Shown piece after piece: positions 1-9,485 of a DNA stretch of 64,000 bases. Below the pieces are notes generated by a model. The model saw only the letters and a list, made by a program, of their open reading frames with translations. It searched no databases and was not told where the DNA came from. The stretch's first letter is position 1; every line of letters starts with the position of its first letter. Made by a program: the position numbers and the translations under genes. Source of the DNA: Temperatibacter marinus (lineage in GTDB: Bacteria; Pseudomonadota; Alphaproteobacteria; Sphingomonadales; Kordiimonadaceae); the NCBI RefSeq assembly GCF_031598375.1, contig NZ_CP123872.1, positions 2,972,501 through 3,036,500 on the forward strand. Direction: 5' to 3'.

Positions 1-443
1 AGGGATAAGGTAACCCAAGGCTGAGGAAAAGGATCAAACTTTAATGCCATCAAACGCCAAGCTCTTGCAATAAAGCTTCCAACTGCAGAATACATAAAGC
101 CCGCGAACAACGGTACAGTCCCCAAGGAAAATAAGGCATCTTCAGCCCCTGGGTATGCCCATGAACCGATCGATGGTAAGGTTTTAAAGAGCTCCATCCC
201 TGTTGCGACAAAATGGAAAATGAGGATGACTTTGACTTCTTTAATGCTCTCCATTTTTGTCACAACAAGAAATATCTGAGTGAGAACGGCGGTCAAAAGA
301 AGGAAATCATATCGATGCAGGAAAAAGTCACTTGGATATATAAATTCTGTGAGAATGATAAAAAAGAGTAAGACAGCTCCAAAGACTGAGGCCCGTGCCT
401 GAATCATGCCAAAGGCAATCAATTGCGTATGGAGATGGGCCAT
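1..443 (-). CDS. DUF817 family integral membrane protein (C-terminus cut off by window edge)
   Basis: Reading leftward from the ATG at 443, the frame stays open to the window edge for about 147 codons. The product is very hydrophobic, with several predicted membrane segments. The segments MELFKT, GSWAYPG, VPLFAGFMYSAVGS and ARAW are the pattern I associate with the DUF817 family of bacterial membrane proteins, whose function is unknown. An AG-rich stretch (agaggataaaagagaa) precedes the ATG and can serve as ribosome binding site. The gene lies 30 bp downstream of the thioesterase gene on the same strand and may be its operon partner. The start and family call are fairly secure; no function can be assigned. 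Confidence 0.7.
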   Translation of the reverse strand, partial: MAHLHTQLIAFGMIQARASVFGAVLLFFIILTEFIYPSDFFLHRYDFLLLTAVLTQIFLVVTKMESIKEVKVILIFHFVATGMELFKTLPSIGSWAYPGAEDALFSLGTVPLFAGFMYSAVGSFIARAWRLMALKFDPFPQPWVTLS

Positions 444-473
444 TTCTCTTTTATCCTCTGTAAGGCCTCTGGT

Positions 474-911
474 TTAGCCTTTTTTCTTTTCCAACTTTTT
501 AATTATGCCACTAAAATTTAAGAGACACTCATCCCCAACGAAGAGCCCTCCACTTGAAAAGATCATAGAGCCAGTTTCCCGCGTGACCTGCCCTTTTCCT
601 TCTATAAGGTCGCCTACCTGCGCCCCCTTTAAGAAGTCAGCCGTCATAGAAACTGTAACGGCATTAAACTCACCAACAATCAAGTCTCTTGCAAAGGCAA
701 ATATAGCTACATCAGCCAGCGTCATCAAAGCCCCGCCGTGTATCGTCTTATGACCATTTAAATGTTTTTCTTCAACAACAAGGGCTGTCACCCACGACCC
801 ATCTTCTTGTTTCTTCATCAGAAAAGGACCATTATTTTCCTCAAATGGCTCGATTATATCCATATCCCAGGTATGATACCCTTGATCGCGTAAATCTTGA
901 ACAGTTGTCAT
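474..911 (-). CDS. PaaI-type hotdog-fold thioesterase
   Basis: A 145-residue protein with the size and single-domain layout of the PaaI/YdiI hotdog thioesterases, which hydrolyse acyl-CoA thioesters in the cytoplasm. The diagnostic segment HKTIHGGALMTLADVA is present near residues 53-68; in this family the HGG loop and the acidic residue in the following helix form the active site. The C-terminal half carries the alternating beta strands expected of the fold. Its ATG overlaps the TGA of the upstream sialidase-like gene by four bases, so the two are probably translationally coupled. The acyl-CoA substrate cannot be read from sequence; aromatic or medium-chain acyl-CoA are both possible. Confidence 0.85.
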   Translation of the reverse strand: MTTVQDLRDQGYHTWDMDIIEPFEENNGPFLMKKQEDGSWVTALVVEEKHLNGHKTIHGGALMTLADVAIFAFARDLIVGEFNAVTVSMTADFLKGAQVGDLIEGKGQVTRETGSMIFSSGGLFVGDECLLNFSGIIKKLEKKKG

Positions 912-2062
912 ATCATATCCACTTCTACTATACTCGCAACGATCCCCCGCAGGCCATCCTCAAATGTTTTATAATAAACCACAAGAACTTTCCCTAATGA
1001 CATCTCTACAGCCCAAGGGTAGCCACAATCATGGCCATGACTGTCTTCACAGATAACATATTCTTCGGCGTCATCGAGGGCCTGATTTTTTTCCACGATC
1101 TTATATCGAACACCATAAGGAGCACTGCGATAGCCATAGCTTAAGAAAAGACGTCCATCCTGTAGAATGAGTGGATCATAGGGATGCCCTCTGGTTTGAT
1201 GCACTTGCGGCTGTTTTGTCTTTAAGGTGTCAAGAGCCCCTCTAGCAGTCACAAGGTGATCGCCTCCCTCTAGGCCTTTCGTCCGGTGAAAGACAGTGAA
1301 TTGATTTTCATCCGGCCAGTTTGCAAGCGCAGGCTCTCTTAAATGTATGGCGGGCATACAAAGGGTATCTCCTACCTCTCCCCACGTCTCACCTTCATCT
1401 AAAGATTGATAAAACTGAGTCACTTCAGGCGCACGACTTTCTTTGTCCTCTTTATAGACCGACAAGAGGATAGTCCCTTCTCGTGTTTGTATGGCACGCC
1501 CGCGAACAGGTCCTCCTTGCAAAGCTTTTTTTGCAATTTTATTCCCTTTGAAATAAGACGGTACCGGCAAAAGCGTCCGTGCGGACCAGCTTTGGCCGTT
1601 ATCATCTGACGTCCGGCTGTAGCTCCCCCAAAACAAGTAATCGACGCCATAAAATTTATTACGTCTTGGATGACAACCCTGTGCCTTCAAGGCCTCATAA
1701 TATTCAGGCAAAACTGGATAAAACATGAACCCATAGTGTATAATCCGTCCAGACGATAAAGTTAATAAATTGGCTTCTTGATCTGCCGCCTCTGGGTCAC
1801 AAGGAAGAATAGACACTTCCCCGTCTTGCTTCAAATTTCGATCAAGTCTTATGAGAGCAATATGAGAGCGAGAGTGGATGTGATCAACCGAATTAAAATG
1901 ATCTTTGAGGGGCAGGTCCTCATCTTTATTGACAAGCCAGCGGTGATCAGGTGCACGCCTAAAAGCAACAAGAATATCCCCAGAATGAGTCATCGTCACG
2001 CTGGGGAATGTCGCATAGAAGCAAGCTTCTTTATAGAGAGTGAAGGTTTTTACCGGAAACAC
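908..2062 (-). CDS. Sialidase/BNR-repeat family beta-propeller protein
   Basis: A 384-residue protein with two clear Asp-box motifs, SDDNGQSW at residues 152-159 and SLDEGETW at 220-227, and an early strand ending in an FRRAP segment. This fits a six-bladed sialidase-like propeller. No signal peptide is visible, so it would be cytoplasmic unless the start is wrong. The start is a GTG at 2062 preceded by aggcgag; the gap to the upstream AIM24-like gene is 8 bp and the downstream thioesterase overlaps it, suggesting one operon. Family members include exo-sialidases and many propellers without known activity. A link to the nonulosonic acid genes near 15-17 kb is possible but unproven. Confidence 0.7.
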   Translation of the reverse strand: MFPVKTFTLYKEACFYATFPSVTMTHSGDILVAFRRAPDHRWLVNKDEDLPLKDHFNSVDHIHSRSHIALIRLDRNLKQDGEVSILPCDPEAADQEANLLTLSSGRIIHYGFMFYPVLPEYYEALKAQGCHPRRNKFYGVDYLFWGSYSRTSDDNGQSWSARTLLPVPSYFKGNKIAKKALQGGPVRGRAIQTREGTILLSVYKEDKESRAPEVTQFYQSLDEGETWGEVGDTLCMPAIHLREPALANWPDENQFTVFHRTKGLEGGDHLVTARGALDTLKTKQPQVHQTRGHPYDPLILQDGRLFLSYGYRSAPYGVRYKIVEKNQALDDAEEYVICEDSHGHDCGYPWAVEMSLGKVLVVYYKTFEDGLRGIVASIVEVDMI

Positions 2063-2070
2063 TGTCTCGC

Positions 2071-2919
2071 CTAAAACCTTCTATCGCCGCCAATAATATC
2101 GCCGATACCTCCCAATATTGATCCTTCACCCTTATCAAGACCACCGCCTTGAGGGGCCGCTGCAAGAACACGTCCTGCAAGTCTAGAGAAGGGTAAACTT
2201 TGCAGCCATACTTTGCCAGGACCTTGAAGCCGAGCGAAGAATACGCCCTCTCCGCCGAAAATCATCGACTTAACACCGCCAACACTTTCTATATCCATAT
2301 CGACATCTGCTGTCATTGCCGCGAGACACCCTGTATCAACATGCAGAATTTCACCCGGTTTTAGTTCTTTTTCGATCACAGTTCCTCCCACATGAACAAA
2401 GACCCAGCCATCTCCTTCAAGTTTTTGCATGATGAAACCTTCGCCGCCGAAAAGCCCTGTCATGATCTTTTTCTGGAAATGAATACCCACCGATACGCCT
2501 TTTGCGGCACAGAGAAAACTATCTTTTTGGCAAATAAGCTGCCCTCCCATATCATCAAGTTTCATGGGAATGATATTGCCAGGATAGGGCGACGCGAAGG
2601 CAACATGGGCTTTTCCGTGTCCCTCATGTGTAAAGACAGTCGTGAAAAGACTTTCTCCTGTCAGCAATCGCTTCCCGGCACCTAAGAGTTTGCCCATGAA
2701 ACCGCCCTCTTGACCAGAGCCATCGCCAAACACAGCATTCATCGTGATCGTGGGCGCTTTATACATCATTGTTCCCGCCTCAGCGATAGCACTTTCACCG
2801 GGATCTAATTCGATCTCAACAAATTGCATCTCACTGCCCTTCACTTCATAATCAATGTCGTCATTGATACTCTCGCTTCTATAGTGACGGCTGCTTGTGG
2901 TTGTTGGAATATGGCTCAT
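2071..2919 (-). CDS. TIGR00266/AIM24 family protein
   Basis: A 282-residue, glycine-rich, all-beta protein of the TIGR00266 (AIM24-like, formerly DUF124) family. Recognisable features are the ELDPGESAIAEAGTMMYK segment near residues 37-54, repeated GG turns and a C-terminal glycine-rich tail. Family members form trimeric beta assemblies; the bacterial function is not established. A strong ribosome binding site (gaggagagaag) precedes the ATG. It is followed closely by the sialidase-like gene and may be first in an operon with it, the thioesterase and the DUF817 gene. The family is clear; the role is unknown. Confidence 0.8.
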   Translation of the reverse strand: MSHIPTTTSSRHYRSESINDDIDYEVKGSEMQFVEIELDPGESAIAEAGTMMYKAPTITMNAVFGDGSGQEGGFMGKLLGAGKRLLTGESLFTTVFTHEGHGKAHVAFASPYPGNIIPMKLDDMGGQLICQKDSFLCAAKGVSVGIHFQKKIMTGLFGGEGFIMQKLEGDGWVFVHVGGTVIEKELKPGEILHVDTGCLAAMTADVDMDIESVGGVKSMIFGGEGVFFARLQGPGKVWLQSLPFSRLAGRVLAAAPQGGGLDKGEGSILGGIGDIIGGDRRF

Positions 2920-2956
2920 TCTTCTCTCCTCACTGATTTATAGTTATACTACTTAC

Positions 2957-3688
2957 TTAAGCATCCAAACCTAGCTTTTTAAGTTCAGATTGAATTTTAT
3001 TTGCAGAATTATCAGTTCCGATGGAATAAGAAGCAATACGACTGAGATAGGTATATGATAAGCCTGTTTCTTTATGCCATTGATTGAAGGTAGCTTGAAT
3101 AGCCGTTAAATCCCTTTTGGATGTTGGATTTTCTGCAATATCAACGCCCGCATCTCTGATGGCCCAAATTACATCGCGAGAGAGAATAAAACTATCCTTA
3201 CCAAGAAAGCGCAGTAAAAACATTCCTGTATTCCCTCCTAGACGGCTGCCGTGTTTCTTTAGATAGGCCATCAAATCAATCTGTTGATCTGCTCCATAAC
3301 TGGCCATAAACCGTGCAAAAGACCCATGCTCTTCAGAAATATGGCTCACAAATCGAGCATTTTCCCAAACCGCCTTAATTTTTTGCCAATTTCGGACCAC
3401 ACGCTTGTCTTTTACATATGCTTCCCACTCATCTGGAGAGAGTTGAACCAATTTATCAACATCAAAACCAAAATAGGCCTCTTCGAATTGCGGCCATTTT
3501 TTAGTAATAACAGACCAGTTAAAGCCAGCCTGGTTGATCACGCGACACATCATGGATAAAACACGATCGTCTGGAATTTCTTCAAAAGCATGAGTTTGAG
3601 GTATGTCCTCTAACAGAGCCTGCAACGCCTTTTCCCCTCCTTTTCTTAAAAGAGCCCGATCCATTATTGATTGAAATGATGCTGTCAT
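2957..3688 (-). CDS. DNA-3-methyladenine glycosylase I family protein
   Basis: A 243-residue protein of the TagI-like helix-hairpin-helix glycosylase family, which removes alkylated adenine from DNA by base flipping. The region around residues 44-130 (CRVINQAGFNWSVITKKWP, then VRNWQKIKAVWENA) matches the family core, and the GNTGMFLLRFLGKDSF segment fits the helical DNA-binding part. Its N-terminus is longer than in E. coli Tag, as in many alphaproteobacterial members. I do not see the paired zinc-binding cysteines of E. coli Tag, so it may belong to the zinc-free subgroup. A gggagg box precedes the ATG. It diverges from sppA across 119 bp. Confidence 0.75.
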   Translation of the reverse strand: MTASFQSIMDRALLRKGGEKALQALLEDIPQTHAFEEIPDDRVLSMMCRVINQAGFNWSVITKKWPQFEEAYFGFDVDKLVQLSPDEWEAYVKDKRVVRNWQKIKAVWENARFVSHISEEHGSFARFMASYGADQQIDLMAYLKKHGSRLGGNTGMFLLRFLGKDSFILSRDVIWAIRDAGVDIAENPTSKRDLTAIQATFNQWHKETGLSYTYLSRIASYSIGTDNSANKIQSELKKLGLDA

Positions 3689-3807
3689 ATTTTTTCCTCC
3701 CGAATTCTTTCTGTCTTATCAGAAAAATACTCAGGAAAAAAGGTTGACGTTCAAGGACCTAGCACCCAAATTAACAAGAGGCATCATATTTACAAAGCGA
3801 GGCACTC

Positions 3808-5637
3808 ATGAAGGGTATTTGGGAAATCATAAAAGCTATTGGCAAATTCATACAAGGAACAGGCACGTTCGCCTTGGGCACTCTTGTTCTTCTCCTGTTA
3901 GTTTTTGCTCTCGCTGGCTCTCAGAGATCTTCTGAGCTCAAGGCAGGGGTGAGTGTTCCCAAAGGCGCCGTCCTACTCCTTAATCCAAGAGGAAATATTG
4001 TTGAACTCAAACAAGAAGTGTCCCCCTTTGATATCGCTTTAACAGAATTTTCGAATGCGCCAGTTGAAACGTCAATTCATGATATCCTCAAAGCCATTCA
4101 CAATGCTAAGAATGATAAACGTATCGGGGCTATTGCTCTATATACGGATAGTATGGGCGGGGCTGGCATTGCTCATCTCCATGACATTGTCGATGCGCTT
4201 AAGGATTTTAAGACAACAGATAAACCGGTTTATGCTATTTCATCCAGCTATTCTCAAGGCGACTATTTAATAGCAAGCCAAGCAGATCAAATCTTTATGA
4301 ACAAGGCTGGTAGCGCTCTGCTCACTGGCTACAATGCAAATCTAACATACTTTAAAGGCATGCTTGATAAAGTAGGCGTCACAGTGAATATCTTTCATGT
4401 TGGCGACTATAAGAGTGCGATTGAGCCCTATGAACGCACCAGTATGAGTGATGAAGCACGGGCTTCTTATGAGTTTCTTTTCAACGGCCTCTGGAACGAT
4501 TATCTAAGCGTCATATCTGAAGCCCGCGGCATGGACAAAGCAGCACTTCAACAGCATCTGGACCAATTCCCCGAAGAGTTTAAAACCGTGAAAGGGAATT
4601 TTGCTGAATATGCACTTAAGACACGCTTGGTCGACACATTAGCTTCTCGTGTAGATTATCGTAATGTCTTGGCGGATAAACATGGTCAATCAGGCGATAC
4701 CTTCAAACAAATTAGCATGCAAAATTACCTGAGAGCGACAAAAGATTGGAACAGTTCCTCTTCAAGTAATGAAATTCCAGTGTTGATCGCTCAAGGCAAT
4801 ATTGTTGGTGGATATGGCAACGTTACTGTTGTCGCAGCAGAGACTGTTGCCCGTGACATTCGACGCCTCAGAAAAGATGAAAACACGAAAGCCATTGTCC
4901 TAAGGGTCAATAGCCCAGGTGGGTCTGCTTATGCTTCAGAGATTATCAGACAAGAACTTGTTGCCGCCCAAGCTCAGGGCATTCCTGTGGTTGTGTCTAT
5001 GGGACCTGTGGCAGCTTCTGGTGGGTATTGGATCAGCGCTGAGGCCGATGAAATTTGGGCGAGTCCCACGACAATTACAGGGTCCATTGGTATCTTTGGA
5101 ATGATCCCAACATTTGAAAAAGTCACTTCTGAAATAGGTATTAGCAGTGATAGTGTGGGAACCAGCAAATGGATGAAGGGCATGGGCATAGCAGACCCTC
5201 TCAACGAAGCTTACAGTTCTGTCATTTCTGCTAATATACAGAATGGTTACGACGAATTCCTTGACCTTGTGGCGAGGGGGCGAAACATGACGAAGGAAAC
5301 TGTTCATGAAATCGCTCAAGGACGCGTATGGACTGGTCGCCAAGCTCTAGAAAATGGGCTAGTCGATAAACTTGGCACCCTAGACGATGCTATCAATGCA
5401 GCGGCGAAGCTCGCAGATATTGAAAATTATAACAGTTATATCGTAAAAGATGCGCCTGACGAATTTGATGAAATGCTCAAGCAGCTTCTTCGCAGAAATT
5501 CTGATACCAATGCGCCGAAGATAAATCCTGCACAAAAAGTCCTTAAAGCATTTAAAAAGGAATTTGAATTCTTGTCCCTCTTTAACGATCCCCAAGGACG
5601 GTATATCTTATGCACTGGGTGTGGAGTCCAAGAATGA
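3808..5637 (+). CDS. sppA: Signal peptide peptidase SppA, 67 kDa type
   Basis: A 609-residue, membrane-anchored serine/lysine protease that degrades signal peptides after their release from preproteins. One transmembrane segment lies near residues 20-37, followed by two tandem SppA/ClpP-fold domains. The predicted catalytic pair is Lys202 in GDYKSAIEP of the first domain and Ser404 in VAASGGYW of the second, the arrangement known from the E. coli 67K enzyme. A gagg box lies 5 bp upstream of the ATG. The stop overlaps the msrB start (ATGA), so the two genes are translationally coupled. Confidence 0.93.
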   Translation: MKGIWEIIKAIGKFIQGTGTFALGTLVLLLLVFALAGSQRSSELKAGVSVPKGAVLLLNPRGNIVELKQEVSPFDIALTEFSNAPVETSIHDILKAIHNAKNDKRIGAIALYTDSMGGAGIAHLHDIVDALKDFKTTDKPVYAISSSYSQGDYLIASQADQIFMNKAGSALLTGYNANLTYFKGMLDKVGVTVNIFHVGDYKSAIEPYERTSMSDEARASYEFLFNGLWNDYLSVISEARGMDKAALQQHLDQFPEEFKTVKGNFAEYALKTRLVDTLASRVDYRNVLADKHGQSGDTFKQISMQNYLRATKDWNSSSSSNEIPVLIAQGNIVGGYGNVTVVAAETVARDIRRLRKDENTKAIVLRVNSPGGSAYASEIIRQELVAAQAQGIPVVVSMGPVAASGGYWISAEADEIWASPTTITGSIGIFGMIPTFEKVTSEIGISSDSVGTSKWMKGMGIADPLNEAYSSVISANIQNGYDEFLDLVARGRNMTKETVHEIAQGRVWTGRQALENGLVDKLGTLDDAINAAAKLADIENYNSYIVKDAPDEFDEMLKQLLRRNSDTNAPKINPAQKVLKAFKKEFEFLSLFNDPQGRYILCTGCGVQE

Positions 5638-6032
5638 GTGAGGAAAAAATTCCGAAATCTGATGAAGAATGGCGGGAGAAGCTAAACCCTGCTGAATATG
5701 AAATCGCCCGATGTGGGGGCACTGAGCGTGCCTTCACAGGTCGATACTGGGACACGAAAACCCCTGGTATATATGAATGCGTCGGGTGCGGACAAAATTT
5801 ATTTGATAGTAAAACCAAATATGATAGCGGCTCAGGATGGCCAAGTTATTATGAACCGATCAGTGAAAATGCCGTAAAAGAAACACGGGATGTCTCTCAT
5901 GGAATGGTACGAATAGAAGTTGTCTGCGGACGCTGTGAAAGCCATCTTGGCCATGTCTTTCCAGACGGCCCGCCTCCTACCGGCCTTCGCTATTGTATAA
6001 ATAGTGCCAGTTTAAATTTACAAGAAACATAA
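5634..6032 (+). CDS. msrB: Peptide-methionine (R)-S-oxide reductase MsrB
   Basis: A 132-residue protein repairing methionine-R-sulfoxide in proteins. Two CxxC zinc-binding pairs are visible (CVGC and CGRC), along with GSGWPSYY and the catalytic cysteine in [11 protein letters not shown], which is the classic MsrB ending. The start was placed at the ATG overlapping the sppA stop codon (ATGA) rather than eight codons upstream, because the overlap is a common coupling arrangement and the protein then begins MSEEKIPKS as in relatives. A hairpin follows directly after the stop. The cytoplasmic location is inferred from the absence of a signal peptide. Confidence 0.93.
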   Translation: MSEEKIPKSDEEWREKLNPAEYEIARCGGTERAFTGRYWDTKTPGIYECVGCGQNLFDSKTKYDSGSGWPSYYEPISENAVKETRDVSHGMVRIEVVCGRCESHLGHVFPDGPPPTGLRYCINSASLNLQET

Positions 6033-6035
6033 AAA

Positions 6036-6065
6036 AAGGCGGTCACAAATTATCTGGACCGCCTT
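6036..6065. terminator. Bidirectional intrinsic terminator between msrB and clpA
   Basis: A perfect 9-bp inverted repeat, aaggcggtc at 6036-6044 and gaccgcctt at 6057-6065, with a 12-base loop. It lies between convergent msrB and clpA. A run of A on the left gives a U-tract for the leftward clpA transcript; the rightward side has only a short T pair, so it is likely better for clpA. Confidence 0.75.
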
Positions 6066-6084
6066 CTGAAAATTGACCTGTTCG

Positions 6085-8457
6085 CTAATGGACAGGCTCT
6101 ACTTCTTTATCATTGCCGTCTTCGCCCTTATCCTCGATCAACTTGCGTTTCTCAGCGGCTACTAATTTCGGTTTAGGGGCATGAGGAATAATTTCAAACG
6201 TGAGTTCACCCTCTTTCATACCGATTGTCACTTCTCCGCCTTTTTTCAATTTTCCAAAGAGCAATTCATCCGCAAGCGGTTTTTTAATGTGATCTTGGAT
6301 CACACGACTAAGAGGACGTGCCCCATACAATTTGTCATATCCTTTTTTGGCGAGCCATGCCTTAGCTGCTTCAGTCAAGGCAAATTCAACACCCCGGTCC
6401 GCCAGCTGCATCTCAAGTTGAAGAACAAACTTCTCAACAACGCGTTCAACAATTTCCGGAGGTAAATAATCAAAGGCCACTGTTGCATCAAGGCGGTTTC
6501 TAAATTCTGGGGTGAACATCTTTTTGATGGCTTCCTCATCGGCCCCATCATTGGTCTCACGGCCAAAACCTATAGCTGATTTAGCCATATCTGCAGCGCC
6601 AGCATTGGTTGTCATGATCAAGATCACATTTCGGAAATCAATCTTCTTCCCGTTATGGTCAGTCAAACTGCCATTATCCATCACCTGTAGCAGGATGTTA
6701 AATAGGTCAGGATGCGCTTTTTCAATTTCATCCAGTAAAAGAACGGCATGCGGCGTTTGATCAATAGCATCGGTCAATAAACCGCCCTGATCAAAACCAA
6801 CGTAACCAGGAGGGGCGCCAATCAAACGAGAAACACTATGACGTTCCATATATTCAGACATATCAAAGCGATGCAACTCAACACCCAAAAGGGTTGAGAG
6901 TTGACGGGCCACTTCTGTTTTCCCAACACCTGTAGGACCAGAAAATAGATATGAGCCGATAGGTTTGTTTGGCTCTCTTAGGCCAGCCCTTGATAATTTA
7001 ATCGCGGCTGTCAGTGTTTCAATGGCCGCATCTTGGCCGTAAACTACCCGCTTCAAATCATCTTGAATCGTTTCCATGACACGGGCTTCATCTCTGGTCA
7101 CATTTTTCGGAGGTATGCGTGCAATTTTAGCAACAACTGCTTCAATATCTTTTGTGCTAACCGTCTTCTTTCTACGGGATTGAGGCAAAAGCATTTGTGC
7201 AGCCCCAGTTTCATCAATCACATCGATCGCACTATCAGGCAGTTTCCGATCTCCAATATAGCGTTCTGACAATTCAACAGCTGTTTTAATCGCGTCCGCT
7301 GTATATCGAATACTATGATGTTCTTCAAATTTTGGCTTTAAGCCCATTAATATTTTAATGGCATCATTTACAGATGGCTCATTCACATCAATTTTTTGGA
7401 AGCGGCGCAAGAGAGCACGATCCTTTTCAAAATGGCTGCGATACTCTTTATACGTTGTCGAGCCCATGCAGCGCAAAGCACCACTTGATAAGGATGGTTT
7501 TAACAAATTAGAAGCGTCCATTGCACCGCCACTTGTGGCACCAGCGCCAACGACGGTATGTATTTCATCAATAAAGAGCACAGCATTGTCAATGGCCTCT
7601 ATTTCTTTAACGATCGCCTTCATTCGCTCTTCAAAATCACCGCGGTATCGTGTCCCCGCTAAGATTGTGCCCATATCCAGAGAGTATATGACGGCCTCAT
7701 TTAAGACTTCCGGTACGTCTCCTTCAACGATACGAAGTGCCAATCCCTCAGCAATAGCAGTTTTACCAACGCCAGGATCACCGACAAGAAGAGGATTATT
7801 CTTTGAGCGACGACATAAAATCTGAACCACACGTTCGAGCTCACTGGTCCGGCCTATTAAGGGGTCAATCTTACCCTCTTTTGCTTTTTGGTTTAAATCA
7901 ACGGCATATTTAGCGAGAGCACTCTCTTTACCACTGTCTTTGCCAGATGTGTTTTGCTCTTCGTTGATAAATTCATCGTCCTCTGCCCCTTGTGGAGGAC
8001 GGGCTTCCCCTTCCCCTGATTTAGAGATCCCGTGAGACATAAAACTGACAGCATCCAGACGGCTCATGTCCTGTTCCTGAAGAAAATAAACAGCGTGGCT
8101 TTCTCGTTCAGCGAAGATGGCGATCAATAAATTAGCGCCTGTCATCAGATCTCGTCCTGAGGACTGCACATGAAGAATTGCACGTTGCACTACCCGTTGA
8201 AAACCAGCAGTAGGGCTTGCTTCCATATCATCTGCATCAAGCACTAAACTTTCAAGGTCACTGTCTAAAAACTCAATCAGACGCTTTCTGAGCGCTTCCA
8301 CGGAAACTTCACAGGCTTTGAAAACATCAATAGCATCAGGATCATCTAACAAAGACAAAAGAAGATGTTCAAGTGTCGCGAATTCATGATGTCGTTCATT
8401 CGCATAATCAAGAGCGCGATGTAATGTTTGTTCTAAATGCGGTGAAAAGCTTGCCAA
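6085..8457 (-). CDS. clpA: ATP-dependent Clp protease ATPase subunit ClpA
   Basis: A 790-residue AAA+ unfoldase that feeds substrates to ClpP. The N-terminal Clp repeat domain covers about residues 1-145. An acidic linker follows, then AAA-1 with Walker A GDPGVGKT at 226-233, then AAA-2 with Walker A SGPTGVGKTE around residue 500. An IGFGRE segment matches the ClpP-docking IGL-type loop. The C-terminus is a charged tail. The absence of a coiled-coil M-domain between the AAA modules distinguishes it from ClpB. The adaptor clpS lies 93 bp upstream on the same strand, the usual clpS-clpA order. Confidence 0.96.
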   Translation of the reverse strand: MASFSPHLEQTLHRALDYANERHHEFATLEHLLLSLLDDPDAIDVFKACEVSVEALRKRLIEFLDSDLESLVLDADDMEASPTAGFQRVVQRAILHVQSSGRDLMTGANLLIAIFAERESHAVYFLQEQDMSRLDAVSFMSHGISKSGEGEARPPQGAEDDEFINEEQNTSGKDSGKESALAKYAVDLNQKAKEGKIDPLIGRTSELERVVQILCRRSKNNPLLVGDPGVGKTAIAEGLALRIVEGDVPEVLNEAVIYSLDMGTILAGTRYRGDFEERMKAIVKEIEAIDNAVLFIDEIHTVVGAGATSGGAMDASNLLKPSLSSGALRCMGSTTYKEYRSHFEKDRALLRRFQKIDVNEPSVNDAIKILMGLKPKFEEHHSIRYTADAIKTAVELSERYIGDRKLPDSAIDVIDETGAAQMLLPQSRRKKTVSTKDIEAVVAKIARIPPKNVTRDEARVMETIQDDLKRVVYGQDAAIETLTAAIKLSRAGLREPNKPIGSYLFSGPTGVGKTEVARQLSTLLGVELHRFDMSEYMERHSVSRLIGAPPGYVGFDQGGLLTDAIDQTPHAVLLLDEIEKAHPDLFNILLQVMDNGSLTDHNGKKIDFRNVILIMTTNAGAADMAKSAIGFGRETNDGADEEAIKKMFTPEFRNRLDATVAFDYLPPEIVERVVEKFVLQLEMQLADRGVEFALTEAAKAWLAKKGYDKLYGARPLSRVIQDHIKKPLADELLFGKLKKGGEVTIGMKEGELTFEIIPHAPKPKLVAAEKRKLIEDKGEDGNDKEVEPVH

Positions 8458-8550
8458 TTTTCAATCCTTAATAATTTACTTTTAACTCAATCCATACCTT
8501 TGATGACTGTCTTTGCATAAATCAGGCCATATATTTGATATTGGGCAGTC

Positions 8551-8883
8551 TTATTCTTTTTCAAGAGTACATTGCAAAGGATGCTGATTTTGCCTTGCAT
8601 AGGACATGACTTGAGACACTTTAGTTTCCGCAATGTCGAGAGGAAAGATACCGCAGATACCAACTCCTTTATGATGAACATGAAGCATGACTTCTGTCGC
8701 CTGCTCTGATGTCATGCGGAAAAAAGATTGTAAAACCTCAATAACAAACTCCATTGGAGTATAATCATCATTAAGCATCAAGACTTTATACATTGATGGT
8801 TTTTTCGTCTTGGCTTCAGGACGCGTTAAAACGCCTGTGCCGTCATTCCCATCATTGCCATCGTCATTATCATATTCTGCCAT
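8551..8883 (-). CDS. clpS: ATP-dependent Clp protease adaptor ClpS
   Basis: A 110-residue adaptor that delivers N-degron substrates to ClpAP. The core carries [16 protein letters not shown] and the [10 protein letters not shown] segment, both hallmarks of ClpS and part of the N-end-residue pocket. The N-terminal extension is rich in Asp, Asn and Gly ([11 protein letters not shown]), as expected for the flexible tail that enters ClpA. I chose the ATG at 8883 because ggag lies at correct spacing; an ATG five codons upstream lacks a proper site. The gene sits just upstream of clpA. Confidence 0.94.
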   Translation of the reverse strand: MAEYDNDDGNDGNDGTGVLTRPEAKTKKPSMYKVLMLNDDYTPMEFVIEVLQSFFRMTSEQATEVMLHVHHKGVGICGIFPLDIAETKVSQVMSYARQNQHPLQCTLEKE

Positions 8884-9035
8884 GCATAACTCCAACATTC
8901 CTTAAACTTAGTTTACCCATATCTAAGAAGATTTAAACATATTTTTCATTATTTATATAAAGTAAAGCAAAGTGAATTAAAGGTGGAACCTGAAGTCTGA
9001 AGATCATTTGAGTGATTTCCAACTGCACGAGGATG

Positions 9036-9485
9036 CTATTCATCAATTAGTATTTTCTTAGCTTCATTGAGTTTGGCTGCAAGCCAGTCGCTCCCTCCTT
9101 TATCTGGATGGTTCTGGCTTATGAGTTTTTTATAGGCTGCCTTGATGTCTTTTTCGGTCGCTGTTTCATCAAGTCCAAGCACCTCAAGGGCCTCCTTACG
9201 CGACATAGAGCCCCTCTTATGCTGAGAAGAAAAACCAGTTGCTCCAAGAACTGTTGGTAAACGTGAAAGTTTCACAGCCATTCCTCCTAAAAACAGAAAG
9301 ACAGGGATAAAGCCAGCTCGTCCTGTTAAGACTGCAAGAAGGCTCAGGCCACTCAAAAGGATAAGCACCGTCAACCCTAGCGACTTCATTCCTTTAGTGA
9401 TCGATGTTGTTTCTGCGCGTGCAAGCCACTGCAAAATAACATAAATTACAAGCGCAAATACTAACCCTGCCACCAACCAAATCAT
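9036..9485 (-). CDS. Membrane-anchored J-domain protein (DnaJ/TIM14-like)
   Basis: A 149-residue protein with two hydrophobic N-terminal segments (about residues 2-20 and 35-72) and a C-terminal J domain (about 95-149). The J domain contains the HPD tripeptide in SQNHPDKGGSD, required to stimulate the Hsp70 ATPase. The layout resembles the Pam18/TIM14-like short J proteins of alphaproteobacteria, which tether DnaK at the inner membrane. Its start overlaps the mipZ stop by four bases (9482-9485), so it is translated from the mipZ transcript. The client is unknown. Confidence 0.85.
   Translation of the reverse strand: MIWLVAGLVFALVIYVILQWLARAETTSITKGMKSLGLTVLILLSGLSLLAVLTGRAGFIPVFLFLGGMAVKLSRLPTVLGATGFSSQHKRGSMSRKEALEVLGLDETATEKDIKAAYKKLISQNHPDKGGSDWLAAKLNEAKKILIDE

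Noticed and set aside
6181-7825. Several open frames opposite clpA
   Set aside because: Complementary-strand shadows of a highly biased coding gene without start sites of their own.
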